Positions 47,615-56,927 of a DNA stretch of 64,000 bases are shown piece by piece. The first letter of the stretch is position 1, and the number at the start of each line of letters is the position of its first letter. The notes beneath the pieces are model-generated. The model saw only the letters and a list, made by a program, of their open reading frames with translations, searched no databases and was not told the origin of the DNA. Made by a program: the position numbers and the translations under genes. The DNA comes from Longimicrobiales bacterium (GTDB lineage: Bacteria > Gemmatimonadota > Gemmatimonadetes > Longimicrobiales > Gaopeijiaceae), in the NCBI GenBank assembly GCA_029245345.1, contig JAQWPM010000015.1:1-64000 (forward strand). Reading direction: 5' to 3'.

Positions 47615-48115
47615 CTAGCTATGAAACCGTTCCTTCAGCTTTGCGAGAACGGAAGGGGAAACGAAACGAGACACATCACCGCCCAACGAGGCGACTTGTC
47701 GGACCAAAGAGGACGACAAGAACGAGTAATCCACTTCGGGAACGAGAAACAACGTTTCGATCTCGGGTGACAATTCCTGGTTCATTTGGGCCATCTGGAG
47801 TTCGTACTCGAAGTCCGAAACAGCTCGGAGACCTCGCACCACCACATGCGCGTTTTGTTCTCTCGCGAAGTCGACGAGTAGCCCCCCGAAGGACATCGCC
47901 TGAATCCGATCTTCCTCCGCAAATACCTCGTCGATCAAGTCCACTCGCTCCTCTACGTTGAAGAGGTGCGTCTTGTCGGTGCTCGCCGTGTGCGCCACCG
48001 CGATGATCACGCGATCGGCGACACGAAGGGTACGCCTCGCAATGTCCTCATGCCCGCGGGTAATTGGGTCGAAGGAGCCGGGGTAGATCGCTATAAGTGG
48101 ACTCTTGGATGTCAT
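47615..48115 (-). CDS. coaD: Phosphopantetheine adenylyltransferase
   Basis: The 166-residue enzyme has the nucleotidyltransferase signature Y-P-G-S-F-D-P-I-T-R-G-H near residue 10, V-R-G-L-R-A-V-S-D-F-E-Y-E and Y-S-F-L-S-S-S-L-V-R. It makes dephospho-CoA, the step before the last in CoA synthesis. It overlaps rsmD by 4 bp, the common rsmD-coaD pair. Confidence 0.97.
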   Translation of the reverse strand: MTSKSPLIAIYPGSFDPITRGHEDIARRTLRVADRVIIAVAHTASTDKTHLFNVEERVDLIDEVFAEEDRIQAMSFGGLLVDFAREQNAHVVVRGLRAVSDFEYELQMAQMNQELSPEIETLFLVPEVDYSFLSSSLVRQVASLGGDVSRFVSPSVLAKLKERFHS

Positions 48116-48633
48116 GACTCTGAAAGGGTCGTGAGGGCCGTGTCACCGTAGCGCCTGGTGCGCGCGGTCTCCGGTACGTCCAACGTCTCGCGCGAAGGAT
48201 GCTCCAACCAAAGCTCGCGCGCAAACGGTGATTCGAGGTAATGAGCCACCAGCTTAGCCGCGTCGCCCGTGGCGTATGGCGGATCCGCTACGGCAAGATC
48301 GAAGTCCCCCGGTCGCCCCAGGAGAAAGCGGAACACGTCCGTGGACACGACTCGGCACTTTGCCTCCGCCCCGAGCAACTCGATGTTCGCGCGGATCACG
48401 TCTCTGGCGGCCCGTGACTGCTCGACGAAGACGACACGTTCTGCACCACGACTGAGCGCCTCCAGGCCAAGGGCGCCCGATCCGGAGAACAGGTCGAGCA
48501 CACTCAGTCCGTCGAATCGCCCCCCCATCGCCGACATCCACGCTTCCCTGACTCGATCCGTGGTCGGGCGAACATTCTTGCCTTTCAGAGCTTTCAACCG
48601 GCGTCCCCGCCAGGCACCTCCGATGATCCTCAA
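48112..48633 (-). CDS. rsmD: 16S rRNA guanine-N2 methyltransferase RsmD
   Basis: The 173-residue enzyme has L-D-L-F-S-G-S-G-A-L-G-L-E and the catalytic D-P-P-Y. It methylates G966 of 16S rRNA. Homology starts at R-I-I-G-G-A-W-R-G-R-R-L, so the start is the TTG at 48633, which overlaps the recJ stop (TTGA) and has a GAGG just upstream. Longer frames lie within recJ. Confidence 0.93.
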   Translation of the reverse strand: MRIIGGAWRGRRLKALKGKNVRPTTDRVREAWMSAMGGRFDGLSVLDLFSGSGALGLEALSRGAERVVFVEQSRAARDVIRANIELLGAEAKCRVVSTDVFRFLLGRPGDFDLAVADPPYATGDAAKLVAHYLESPFARELWLEHPSRETLDVPETARTRRYGDTALTTLSES

Positions 48634-50408
48634 GGTTGAACCTCGGAGGTCTCGGAAGCAGATACAGCCGGACGCAGTGCGATCATCCGAGCCTGCAGGC
48701 GTGATGATCCCCGCCACTCGTTGCGCTCTAGCTTGAACACGACGTCCTGCGTGTGCGCTTGGATGTCCTCCAGGTCGTGTATAGCCGCGAGACCGAAGCC
48801 GATTCCATCGACTCGTCCGGTCCCCTGTACCAGCGTGGCTTTCAGATGGTCACTTCCCACGATCCTGGCCTGTTCAATCTGTACTCCTCTTGCGACAAAA
48901 TTCGGCCCGGGATTTCCCATCCCGTGCGGGCCGAGGTAGCTGAGCCAGTGTACCAATTGGAGATCCGCATCACCGAGGTGTACCTCGAGGTCGGTGCGGA
49001 TCGTCGGGCGTAGCTCCTTCGACTCCAACCTTCGCCGAGCCGCCGCGTTGAAGGCGTCGCGGAAGGCGGTGATCGCCTCTCGAGGCACGTCCATGCCGGC
49101 CGCTTGTTTGTGACCGCCAAAACGCAGCATATGCTCTGAACACTCTGCCAGCGCATCATACAAGTGGAAGCCGGGGATCGAACGAGCGCTCCCTCTGGCC
49201 CGGTCCCCTTCGATGGCGAGCATCACTACCGGGCGGTGGATTCGCTCGACGACCCGCGAGGCGACGATGCCGATCACACCTGGGTGCCAACCATCTGCTG
49301 CCACGACCACACCAAAGTCTGTAGCTGGGTCGTACGTGGCTTCGAGCTGATCGAGGGCCTCAGCCAATGTGCGTTGATCCTCTTCTTGTCGGGCCCGGTT
49401 GGTAACGTCCAAACGTTCTGCGAGCGATGCTGCCTCCGACCGATCATCCGTGAGAAGGAGGCTAAGCGCCTCCGCGGACTCCCCGATGCGCCCAGCGGCA
49501 TTGATGCGAGGAGCAACCACGAAGCCGAGTTTTCCAGCGGTGATGTCACTCGCGGTGACACCAGCTGTCTTCATCAGGGCATTCAATCCCATCACACGGG
49601 TCTTCGCGAACTGACGGAGGCCGAAATGCACGAGCACTCGATTCTCCCCCTGGAGCGGCACCAAGTCCGCGACCGTCGCCAGCGCCACGAGAGCAAGATA
49701 TTCCGGTAAGTCCTCGACCTCTTCCCCGCAGGCGCGCGAGATCAATTCACACAATTTGTACGCGAGTCCCGTTCCGCAGAGATCCTTGAAGGGATACGGG
49801 CAGTCCGAACGGTGTGGATTCACGACTGCGATGGCGGGTGGCAAGTCTGCCCCCACGGTATGATGGTCCGTGACGATGACATCGATTCCTGCCTCGGCGG
49901 CCTCCTTCACTGTCGTGTGAGCCATCGTCCCGCAGTCGACCGTGACCACCAGGGACGCTCCGGCTTCTCGCGCCGCAGCCAGACCTCCTGCGCCGAAATC
50001 GTACCCGTCCCTAATGCGGTGGGGCACGAATGGAACCACATGAGCCCCGAGGCGAGTCAGCCACCTCGTGAGAAGCGCCGTGGCGCAGATGCCATCGACG
50101 TCGTAATCCCCGTGAAGGAGGATCGTCTCAGCACCCGTGATCGCGGTCGCAATGCGGCGTGCTGCTACCTCACCGTCCGCGAGGAGCGCGGGGTCATACA
50201 AGCCGTCCAGGCGTGGCCGTAGAAAGTGCTTGGCCGTCTCAGGGTCATCTATTCCTCGTCCGGCCAAAACTGCGCAGACGGCTTCCGGTAGACGAAGCGC
50301 CTCCATGAGCGCCCGGACAAGCGCAGCCTCCGGCGGGTCCGGAAGAACCCAATCAGGAGCGGGCGGACGGAGTCGTGCTAAAGATCCGTTCGACCCGGCG
50401 TCCGTCAC
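48630..50408 (-). CDS. recJ: Single-strand-specific exonuclease RecJ
   Basis: The 592-residue enzyme degrades single-stranded DNA 5' to 3' in recombination and mismatch repair. The DHH phosphoesterase motifs are present: G-D-Y-D-V-D-G-I-C, V-D-C-G-T, T-D-H-H-T-V-G, the DHHA1 motif G-G-H-K-Q-A-A-G-M and a C-terminal OB region. It overlaps the zinc-ribbon gene by 4 bp and rsmD by 4 bp. Confidence 0.96.
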   Translation of the reverse strand: MTDAGSNGSLARLRPPAPDWVLPDPPEAALVRALMEALRLPEAVCAVLAGRGIDDPETAKHFLRPRLDGLYDPALLADGEVAARRIATAITGAETILLHGDYDVDGICATALLTRWLTRLGAHVVPFVPHRIRDGYDFGAGGLAAAREAGASLVVTVDCGTMAHTTVKEAAEAGIDVIVTDHHTVGADLPPAIAVVNPHRSDCPYPFKDLCGTGLAYKLCELISRACGEEVEDLPEYLALVALATVADLVPLQGENRVLVHFGLRQFAKTRVMGLNALMKTAGVTASDITAGKLGFVVAPRINAAGRIGESAEALSLLLTDDRSEAASLAERLDVTNRARQEEDQRTLAEALDQLEATYDPATDFGVVVAADGWHPGVIGIVASRVVERIHRPVVMLAIEGDRARGSARSIPGFHLYDALAECSEHMLRFGGHKQAAGMDVPREAITAFRDAFNAAARRRLESKELRPTIRTDLEVHLGDADLQLVHWLSYLGPHGMGNPGPNFVARGVQIEQARIVGSDHLKATLVQGTGRVDGIGFGLAAIHDLEDIQAHTQDVVFKLERNEWRGSSRLQARMIALRPAVSASETSEVQP

Positions 50409-51250
50409 TTCTCGGCCGTGTCCTCTTCGTCAGACGATGCTTCAGAGGAGTCATCAGACGCTTCCGTCGCATCGTCGGCAGCAGCGGCAGCTTCGGCTTC
50501 GGCAGCTTCTGCGGCGGCCGCTTCGGCAGCTACTGCTTCTGGATCCGGGGCCGCGAGAATCACCCCGCACGACTCACAGCGGATGAGAGCTGTCCCGTGG
50601 AGGATTTCGTTTTGGAACTGCAACGGCACCACGCCAAAGCAATGCCCGCACGCGCCGTCCTCCGTTATCTCGGAGACAGCAATCGTGCGCCCACCCCGCC
50701 GGATGGCGTCGTAAAGCTTCAACTCACCAGGGTGCATGTCTGCTACATACCTTTCGCGATCACCGTTGAGCGACTCCAACGTAGCCTTTGCCTCGTCCCG
50801 GGCTGTGACCAATGCAGCCATGGCTGGCTCGAACTCAGCTTTGGCCGCAGCGAGTCCTTCGTCGACCTCGATGAGGCGCTCTTTCATTTTCTGGATCTGA
50901 TCAAGGAGTGCGAGAGCCTCCTGCTCATCCGACTGCAACGCACGTTTGACCATCTCCAGTTCCGACGTGACCGCAGCCTCTTCCCTGAGGTTACGGACAG
51001 AGCCAACGCGCTCATCGAGACGGAGCTGACGCGTCTTCTTTTCTTGGACGCTGAGCTCGAGTCGGCTCTCTCCGAGCTCCATCTCTTTCAACCTGGCGCG
51101 GGTCCGTTCGGACTCGCTCTCCAGCGCGAGGGCGGGTTGTTCGACTGCCTCGAACTTCGGATCGAAAGCGTGGATCGCCTTTTGGGCTTCCACGACCTGC
51201 ATATCAAGCGTCTGAAGTTCTTTCAGGGCGGTGCGGCGGTGCTCCGTCAT
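50405..51250 (-). CDS. Coiled-coil zinc-ribbon protein (CT398-like, zf-RING_7)
   Basis: The 281-residue protein has a long helical hairpin (about residues 10-170) rich in Glu, Arg and Leu. A zinc ribbon follows with C-G-H-C near 200 and C-E-S-C near 225, then a disordered Ala/Glu/Asp/Ser-rich tail of about 45 residues. This is the CT398/YqfO-neighbour family, which has been linked to polar or flagellar and ribosome-associated roles without firm function. It sits between dnaG and recJ. Confidence 0.82.
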   Translation of the reverse strand: MTEHRRTALKELQTLDMQVVEAQKAIHAFDPKFEAVEQPALALESESERTRARLKEMELGESRLELSVQEKKTRQLRLDERVGSVRNLREEAAVTSELEMVKRALQSDEQEALALLDQIQKMKERLIEVDEGLAAAKAEFEPAMAALVTARDEAKATLESLNGDRERYVADMHPGELKLYDAIRRGGRTIAVSEITEDGACGHCFGVVPLQFQNEILHGTALIRCESCGVILAAPDPEAVAAEAAAAEAAEAEAAAAADDATEASDDSSEASSDEEDTAEK

Positions 51251-51263
51251 CTATTAGGCTCGG

Positions 51264-53066
51264 TCAAATTTTGTCGCCCCGCAGTCTGCGGGCCGTCGTG
51301 GTCCAATCGTCCGGAGCAAGGTCACGTCGTTCCTGTGACACTCGCGCCTTTTCCTCGATCAGAGTTCGCTTCTCGTCATCTCCCGACGCAACCTCAATCC
51401 GCTGATCGAGGTCCTGGCTACGACGGTCGAGCGCTCCAACGCGCATGCGAGCGACTGACTCGTCGAATACCCTTCCAGCATGCGCCAACTCTTCCGGATC
51501 GGCCAGAACCTCTTCCAACCGCTGAGCGGCCACAGGATCCATCGATACCGGCGGAGCACGCAGTTCCGGGTCGTCGAGAAGAGCTTCAAAGATGGCCCTG
51601 TGCGCAGGATCTACAAAGTCCTCTGAACCCATCCGCTCTCCGGCTCTCTCGACAAAGTCAGGGTTCTTCGTCATGAGCAGAAGAAGCGTCCGCTCCGCTC
51701 CGAGCTTCGGCACCCTCGGCGCCGAGCGCCCAGGAGGCGGAGCCGGCGTGTACTGAGGCACCGCCTGGGACGGCGATCGCGCACGTTTCAGTTCCGCCTC
51801 GAGCGTCTCGCGCCGCACCCCTGTCCGGTCCGCGACCTTCGCCACGTAGATGTCTCGGAGTGCTGGGTCAGCTGCAGCTCTTATGGTCGGAAAAAGACGA
51901 TCGACCGCCCCTCGGGTCCGCTCGATGGACGAGAAGTGATTCTTCTCGTCGAGGATCTGGAGCTTCCGGTCGAGGACGTCGAGGGCCTGATCGATATACG
52001 TCGACAGGGCCTCTGCCCCTCCGGAGCGCACGATCGTGTCGGGGTCCTCCCCGGACGGTAACGTTACGACGGCGGGATGCAGTCCCGCTTCGAGCAGTGT
52101 ATCCCCAGCTCGGAAGGTCGCCTTCAAGCCGGCCGCGTCAGAATCGAAGAGTAGTAAGACGCGAGTGGTGTACCGTCCGAGGAGCTTGGCCTGCTCGGTC
52201 GTCAACGCCGTCCCTAACGGCGCGACGACATTTTCGAATCCGTGGGCCGCGAGGGACACCACGTCCATGTAGCCCTCGACCACAAGTACGGTTTCCTCTC
52301 GCCGGATGGCGTGCCGCGCCCAGGACAGGCCATAAAGGTTCTGTCCCTTGTGGTAGATCGGGGTCTCGGGTGAGTTGAGATACTTGGGAGCGTCCTTGTG
52401 GTCGGCCCCGATGATCCGCCCTCCGAACGCGATCACCCGACCGGATAGAGCCTCGATCGGGAAGATGATGCGGGACCGGAAACGGTCGTAGGGTTCTTTA
52501 GACCGTTCACTGTCCTTGAGCAGTCCAACCTCCATCATCTGCGCTTCGTCGAGTCCATGCTTCGCAGCCGCTTCACGCAACCCACGCCACTCATCCGGAG
52601 CGAAGCCGAGTCCGTACCGCTCGGCGACTTCGGGGCTGACGCCTCGACCCTCCAGGTACTCCCGGGCGTCCTTTCCCCCGTCCTCATCGGTGAGTTGGCC
52701 GCGGAACCAGTCCCGTGCGAACCCGTTGATCTCGTAGAGCGGCCGGTTCGGGTCGTCTTCTTCGCGGTTCCGCTGCACCTCACGGACCTCGATGCCCGCT
52801 CGGCCGGCCACGTGTCTTACCGCCTCCACGAAGTCGAGTCCCTGGCGCTCCATCAGGAACGAAAAGACATCACCCGACTTCCCACACCCGAAACACTTGA
52901 AGAAGCCCCTATCCGGCACGACGTAGAAACTGGGCGTTCGTTCTTCGTGAAAGGGACAGTTGGCCTTGAATTCACGGCCCGCCTTTTTCAGAGGCACGAA
53001 CTCGCTGATGACATCGACAATGTCAGCGCCCGCCCGTACCTCTTCCACCATGTCGTCCGGAATCAT
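51264..53066 (-). CDS. dnaG: DNA primase
   Basis: The 600-residue primase has the N-terminal zinc finger C-P-F-H with F-F-K-C-F-G-C-G, the RNA polymerase domain, the TOPRIM segment V-V-E-G-Y-M-D and D-S-D-A-A-G, and a C-terminal helicase-binding region. It makes RNA primers at the fork. The start overlaps the mutS2 stop by 4 bp. The common partner rpoD is not next to it. Confidence 0.97.
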   Translation of the reverse strand: MIPDDMVEEVRAGADIVDVISEFVPLKKAGREFKANCPFHEERTPSFYVVPDRGFFKCFGCGKSGDVFSFLMERQGLDFVEAVRHVAGRAGIEVREVQRNREEDDPNRPLYEINGFARDWFRGQLTDEDGGKDAREYLEGRGVSPEVAERYGLGFAPDEWRGLREAAAKHGLDEAQMMEVGLLKDSERSKEPYDRFRSRIIFPIEALSGRVIAFGGRIIGADHKDAPKYLNSPETPIYHKGQNLYGLSWARHAIRREETVLVVEGYMDVVSLAAHGFENVVAPLGTALTTEQAKLLGRYTTRVLLLFDSDAAGLKATFRAGDTLLEAGLHPAVVTLPSGEDPDTIVRSGGAEALSTYIDQALDVLDRKLQILDEKNHFSSIERTRGAVDRLFPTIRAAADPALRDIYVAKVADRTGVRRETLEAELKRARSPSQAVPQYTPAPPPGRSAPRVPKLGAERTLLLLMTKNPDFVERAGERMGSEDFVDPAHRAIFEALLDDPELRAPPVSMDPVAAQRLEEVLADPEELAHAGRVFDESVARMRVGALDRRSQDLDQRIEVASGDDEKRTLIEEKARVSQERRDLAPDDWTTTARRLRGDKI

Positions 53067-55426
53067 GTGCCACTCCTGAACTGAGCGACGGTGACTCCAG
53101 CGCCACCCTCCGTGGGACCGCCCATCCGGAACTCCTGGACACGTGCGTCCAGCTTCAGCATCTCCGTCGCCCGCGCCCGCAGTGCTCCGGTGCCCTTTCC
53201 ATGGATGATGCGGAGCTCGGACAGATCCTCGATCAAGGCCTGGTCCAACGCACGCACCAGTTCGAGCTCCATCTCGTCTACCCGCATCCCCCGGAGATCC
53301 ACCTCGATTCGAGCCTGGCCCCGGTCGGGGCCAGTCCAGCCGCCCCCATCACGCTTGGGACTCGCAGCCCGCTGCGGCGCATCGACGATCTCTAGGTCCG
53401 CGAGTGAGAGTTCCATACGAAGGGCCCCGACCTCCACGACGGCACGGCCTGAACGGACCTCGGCGACGGTCCCGCGCGCCCCGCTCGCCTGAATACGAAC
53501 ACGGTCTCCCGCTGCGACCGGCGAAGCGTCTCGCGTGCGCTGCCGCATGGGGGCCTGTCGCTGTTTCTGGGCAGCCTTTTCGACCTTGCTTCGGGCACGC
53601 CTCACCGCCTCATCAAAGTCCGTTTTTGTCTCCGCCGCGTGGCGCAGCGAAGCGATCGCCTCCTCAACCTCGGCCCTCGCCTCGAGTAGGAGCTTGCGGG
53701 CGTCGTCCCGAGCGCGCCCTTCCGCTTCCCTTTCCGCTTGGCGCACGGCCTTTTCGCGCGTGACCAACTCAGCCTTGAGGCGGGTCGTTTCACCACGTTC
53801 GAAATCCAACTCCTGAACCAACCGCTCGGCTTCACTCTCACGCTGCTCGAGACTGGCTAGGATCTCCTCCATACGACCCTCGTCATCGTCTCGATATCCC
53901 TCTGCGCGGTCCATTAGGTCTTCCGGGAATCCCATTCGACGAGCGATCTGAAGACCGTAGCTGCGCCCAGGGCGTCCCTTCACAAAACGATACGTGGGCT
54001 CCATGCGTTCCGAGTCGAACTGCATCGACGCGTTCACGATGCCACTGCCTTCAGCGTCCAGACGCTTCAAGTCCCCTAGATGTGAAGACACCAAGGTGGT
54101 CGCACCCCTGGCGACCAACTCCTCCAGGATTGATCTGGCCAGGGCCGCGCCCTCCGCGGGGTCGGTTCCGGTGCCCATCTCGTCAATCAGGACGAGTGAC
54201 CGGTCATCCGCCTGGGCAACGATCTCGGACAGATTCGCGAGATGTGCCGAGAAGGTCGACAGGCTCTGGGAAATCGACTGCTCGTCTCCGATATCCGCGA
54301 AAAAGGCGCCGAACACGGGCAAGCTCGTCCCTTTCCCCACAGGCGGCACAACACCGCTCTGGGCCAACGCACACAGGAGTCCCGTCGCCTTAAGAAAGAC
54401 GCTCTTTCCACCTGTGTTCGGACCGGAGACCACGATCGTTCGTTCATCCTCGAGAAGATCAAACTCGAACGGTACGACGCCCTGGGGGTCCGCTTCGAGG
54501 AGGAGCGGGTGCCGCCCCTCGCTGATGCGCACTTCTCTGCCACCCAGTGCCGGCACGAACGCTCGCCACTTCAGGGCAGCTCTAGCACGAGCATTGAGTG
54601 TGTCGAAGTCCACGAGGGCGCCCAGGGCACCTTTGATCGCCTCGCGCAGGGGCGTTACCTCCGCCGTAAGCTCGCCCAGAATGCGCCGGACCTCTTGGCC
54701 CTCTTCGCGCTCTAGGTCACGGACCTCGTTCATGAGGCCGATGGCCATCGGAGGCTCGACGAAGAGCGTGGCACCCGACTGTGACACGTCGTGAACGATA
54801 CCGCCCACCTCGCCTTTCCCTTCGCGGCGGACGGGCACCACGTACCGACCCTCTCGGATCGTGACCGAGCCGTCTGACACGACGAAACGTGCTGGGATCG
54901 TCGAGAGATAGGACTCGAGCTTACGCACGATCTTCGAGTGAGCGCCGCGCAGTCGGTTGCGGATCTTCTTCAAGTCGTCGGACGCACTGTCTAGGACGTG
55001 CCCTTCATCGTCCACCGCACGTTCGATCGATTTCTCCAGGTCACGGTCTTCCACCAACAGCGCGACCAACGCGCCCAACTCTGGAAGCCCATCTGGGTGG
55101 CCTATGAGGTCTGAAGAAAGTCGACGCGATGAATTCAGCAGCACGCCCAGCCGAAAGAGCTGGATCGGTTCCAGCACCGCCCCTTCGGCCGTCATGACCC
55201 CAAGCGCGCCCCTGACGTCGGGGACTGGAAGCATGCCCCAGTCCGGGGCGCCCTCTACGAAACGCATGGAGGCGGCAACTCGTGCCAACTCTGTTCTGGC
55301 AGAGTCGGGGTCACTGGTGGGGCGAAGCGCCAGGATCTTCTGACGTCCGAGTTCGCTCGATGCTCGGGTGGCGACGCGCTCGAGCACCCTGGTGAATTCG
55401 AGGACCTTGAGCGCGTGCTGACTCAA
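53063..55426 (-). CDS. mutS2: MutS2 endonuclease/ribosome-rescue factor
   Basis: The 787-residue protein has a MutS-type ATPase with Walker A G-P-N-T-G-G-K-S and Walker B L-V-L-I-D-E-M-G-T-G-T-D-P. A long coiled segment and a C-terminal Smr domain follow (V-D-L-R-G-M-R-V-D-E, then H-G-K-G-T-G-A-L). MutS2 blocks recombination or splits collided ribosomes. The start is TTG, overlapping yqeY by 4 bp (TTGA). Confidence 0.96.
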   Translation of the reverse strand: MSQHALKVLEFTRVLERVATRASSELGRQKILALRPTSDPDSARTELARVAASMRFVEGAPDWGMLPVPDVRGALGVMTAEGAVLEPIQLFRLGVLLNSSRRLSSDLIGHPDGLPELGALVALLVEDRDLEKSIERAVDDEGHVLDSASDDLKKIRNRLRGAHSKIVRKLESYLSTIPARFVVSDGSVTIREGRYVVPVRREGKGEVGGIVHDVSQSGATLFVEPPMAIGLMNEVRDLEREEGQEVRRILGELTAEVTPLREAIKGALGALVDFDTLNARARAALKWRAFVPALGGREVRISEGRHPLLLEADPQGVVPFEFDLLEDERTIVVSGPNTGGKSVFLKATGLLCALAQSGVVPPVGKGTSLPVFGAFFADIGDEQSISQSLSTFSAHLANLSEIVAQADDRSLVLIDEMGTGTDPAEGAALARSILEELVARGATTLVSSHLGDLKRLDAEGSGIVNASMQFDSERMEPTYRFVKGRPGRSYGLQIARRMGFPEDLMDRAEGYRDDDEGRMEEILASLEQRESEAERLVQELDFERGETTRLKAELVTREKAVRQAEREAEGRARDDARKLLLEARAEVEEAIASLRHAAETKTDFDEAVRRARSKVEKAAQKQRQAPMRQRTRDASPVAAGDRVRIQASGARGTVAEVRSGRAVVEVGALRMELSLADLEIVDAPQRAASPKRDGGGWTGPDRGQARIEVDLRGMRVDEMELELVRALDQALIEDLSELRIIHGKGTGALRARATEMLKLDARVQEFRMGGPTEGGAGVTVAQFRSGT

Positions 55427-55866
55427 CCCGCGGCTAGCTCCTCGCGCACGATTCGGTTCGCGTCATTTCCATCGAAGCGACCCTTGATCTGCGGCATCAC
55501 ACGACCCATGAGGGGCCCCATCTGGTCAGCACCGTCGGCGATGGCCTGGCGTACGATCGCTCGCACATCGTCCTCCGACAGACCCTCCGGTAGATAGCCC
55601 TTGAGGACCGCGGCCTGCTCGTCTTCGACATCTGCAAGTTCGTCGCGGCCCGCGGCACGCATTTGCTCCGACGCGTCTTTCCGCTGTTTGATGCCCCTCG
55701 AAAGGATCTGGATAACGCCGTCGTCATCAACGTCCACGCGCTGATCGATCTCCATGTTGCGTACGTCGGACAGCATCGTGGAAATCACCAGCGTACGAAG
55801 TTTGTCACGGCCTTTTCGGGCCGTAATCAGATCGGCTTTAAGTCGGCTTTTAAGATCAGTGGACAC
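55423..55866 (-). CDS. YqeY/GatB-domain protein
   Basis: The 147-residue protein matches the GatB/YqeY family: L-K-A-D-L-I-T-A-R-K near the start, I-Q-I-L-S-R-G-I-K-Q-R-K-D-A, L-K-G-Y-L-P-E-G-L-S and the final M-G-x-L-M-G-R-V-M-P-Q-I-K-G-R-F-D. It resembles the tail of GatB and may help tRNA-dependent amidation. It overlaps the TTG start of mutS2 by 4 bp. Confidence 0.9.
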   Translation of the reverse strand: MSTDLKSRLKADLITARKGRDKLRTLVISTMLSDVRNMEIDQRVDVDDDGVIQILSRGIKQRKDASEQMRAAGRDELADVEDEQAAVLKGYLPEGLSEDDVRAIVRQAIADGADQMGPLMGRVMPQIKGRFDGNDANRIVREELAAG

Positions 55867-55941
55867 GCCTGGGAGTCCCTCCGTGCGGGTTTGGGGGTGA
55901 CGAGGAGTCGAAGATTACCCCTCACCGTGAGGAACGGTCAA

Positions 55942-56292
55942 TCAACCCGGTGGCCAACGCAGGGCCCTCCCTCCGAGTAGATGGAGATGAACGTGATGGA
56001 CCGTCTGCCCTCCGTCCGCACCCGTGTTCATGACGGTCCGATACCCCTCCTCGGCCACACCCTCTGCCTGAGCCAAGTCACGGGCCACGACCATGAGATC
56101 TCCGAGCACATCCCTGTGATGATCATCAGCCTCCGCGAGCGACGCGATGTGTTCCGTTGGGATGACGAGAATGTGGGTCGGCGCTTGTGGTCTGATGTCC
56201 CGAAACGCGACGACCCGTTCGTCCCGGTGGACAACCTCAGCGGGAATATCACCTGCGACGATCTTGCAAAAGAGACAGTCGATTGGACTCAT
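55942..56292 (-). CDS. HIT-family nucleotide hydrolase
   Basis: The 116-residue protein has C-L-F-C-K-I near the start, I-P-T-E-H in the middle, and the catalytic triad H-V-H-L-H-L-L. It is a HINT/histidine-triad protein cleaving nucleoside phosphoramidates or adenylates. It is a full-length family member. Confidence 0.92.
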   Translation of the reverse strand: MSPIDCLFCKIVAGDIPAEVVHRDERVVAFRDIRPQAPTHILVIPTEHIASLAEADDHHRDVLGDLMVVARDLAQAEGVAEEGYRTVMNTGADGGQTVHHVHLHLLGGRALRWPPG

Positions 56293-56504
56293 AGCTCAGG
56301 CGGCCTGGCTAGGGATGATTGGACGGCACGCTTCCCATCCTTCCGATCTTGTCTGCGCGTCCAAGCCCGCGCAATGCGAGGATGTGACGCCCGACGCCCC
56401 AGTCACGAAATGTGTCCCCATCCGTCATGTCACCACGGCTGAACAATCTCGAACTTTGCAGCGTTCTCACGCCCCCCGGGGTGTAATTCAAGACTGGAGG
56501 CTCC

Positions 56505-56927
56505 ATGAATCCGATCGCGGAATGCGCAGCACAGACCCTCTTGCACCATCCACACCCGGCCCTTCGCCTCTCCGAGTTATTGCAACTCGTCGCCGAGCGT
56601 GTCGATCGAGGGCTCGACCCCGGACGGCTGCGCACGCTGCTGGAAGAACACCCGGAGACCTTTCGACTCCTGGACCCCTGGTCCGGCCCCTGGCGGGATC
56701 ACGACGGCCCCAGAGCTGCCGGGTACTCTGTGGACCCCTGGGTCTTGATGTCTACCGATCCGTCTCCGGACGGTGCTCCCACCGCCGCCGGTGCACGGCT
56801 GAGAGAGAGTGTTCGCTGGATCGCGCGTGGAATAGACCTGACGTCGCCATACGACATCAGCCGTTGGTACGCGATCGCCTTGGCTGAGCGTGAGGTACGC
56901 GAGGCAGTGCGAAAAAAGGCTGCCTAG
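56505..56927 (+). CDS. Hypothetical plus-strand protein
   Basis: The 140-residue protein begins MNPIAECAAQTLLHHPHPAL with an N-terminal winged-helix-like region (L-R-L-S-E-L-L-Q-L-V-A-E-R-V, then L-R-T-L-L-E-E-H-P-E-T-F-R-L-L). Its C-terminal helix is S-R-W-Y-A-I-A-L-A-E-R-E-V. A GGAGG lies six bases before the ATG, which decides the start. I do not recognise the family. It converges on prmA with a 4-bp tail overlap. Confidence 0.62.
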   Translation: MNPIAECAAQTLLHHPHPALRLSELLQLVAERVDRGLDPGRLRTLLEEHPETFRLLDPWSGPWRDHDGPRAAGYSVDPWVLMSTDPSPDGAPTAAGARLRESVRWIARGIDLTSPYDISRWYAIALAEREVREAVRKKAA

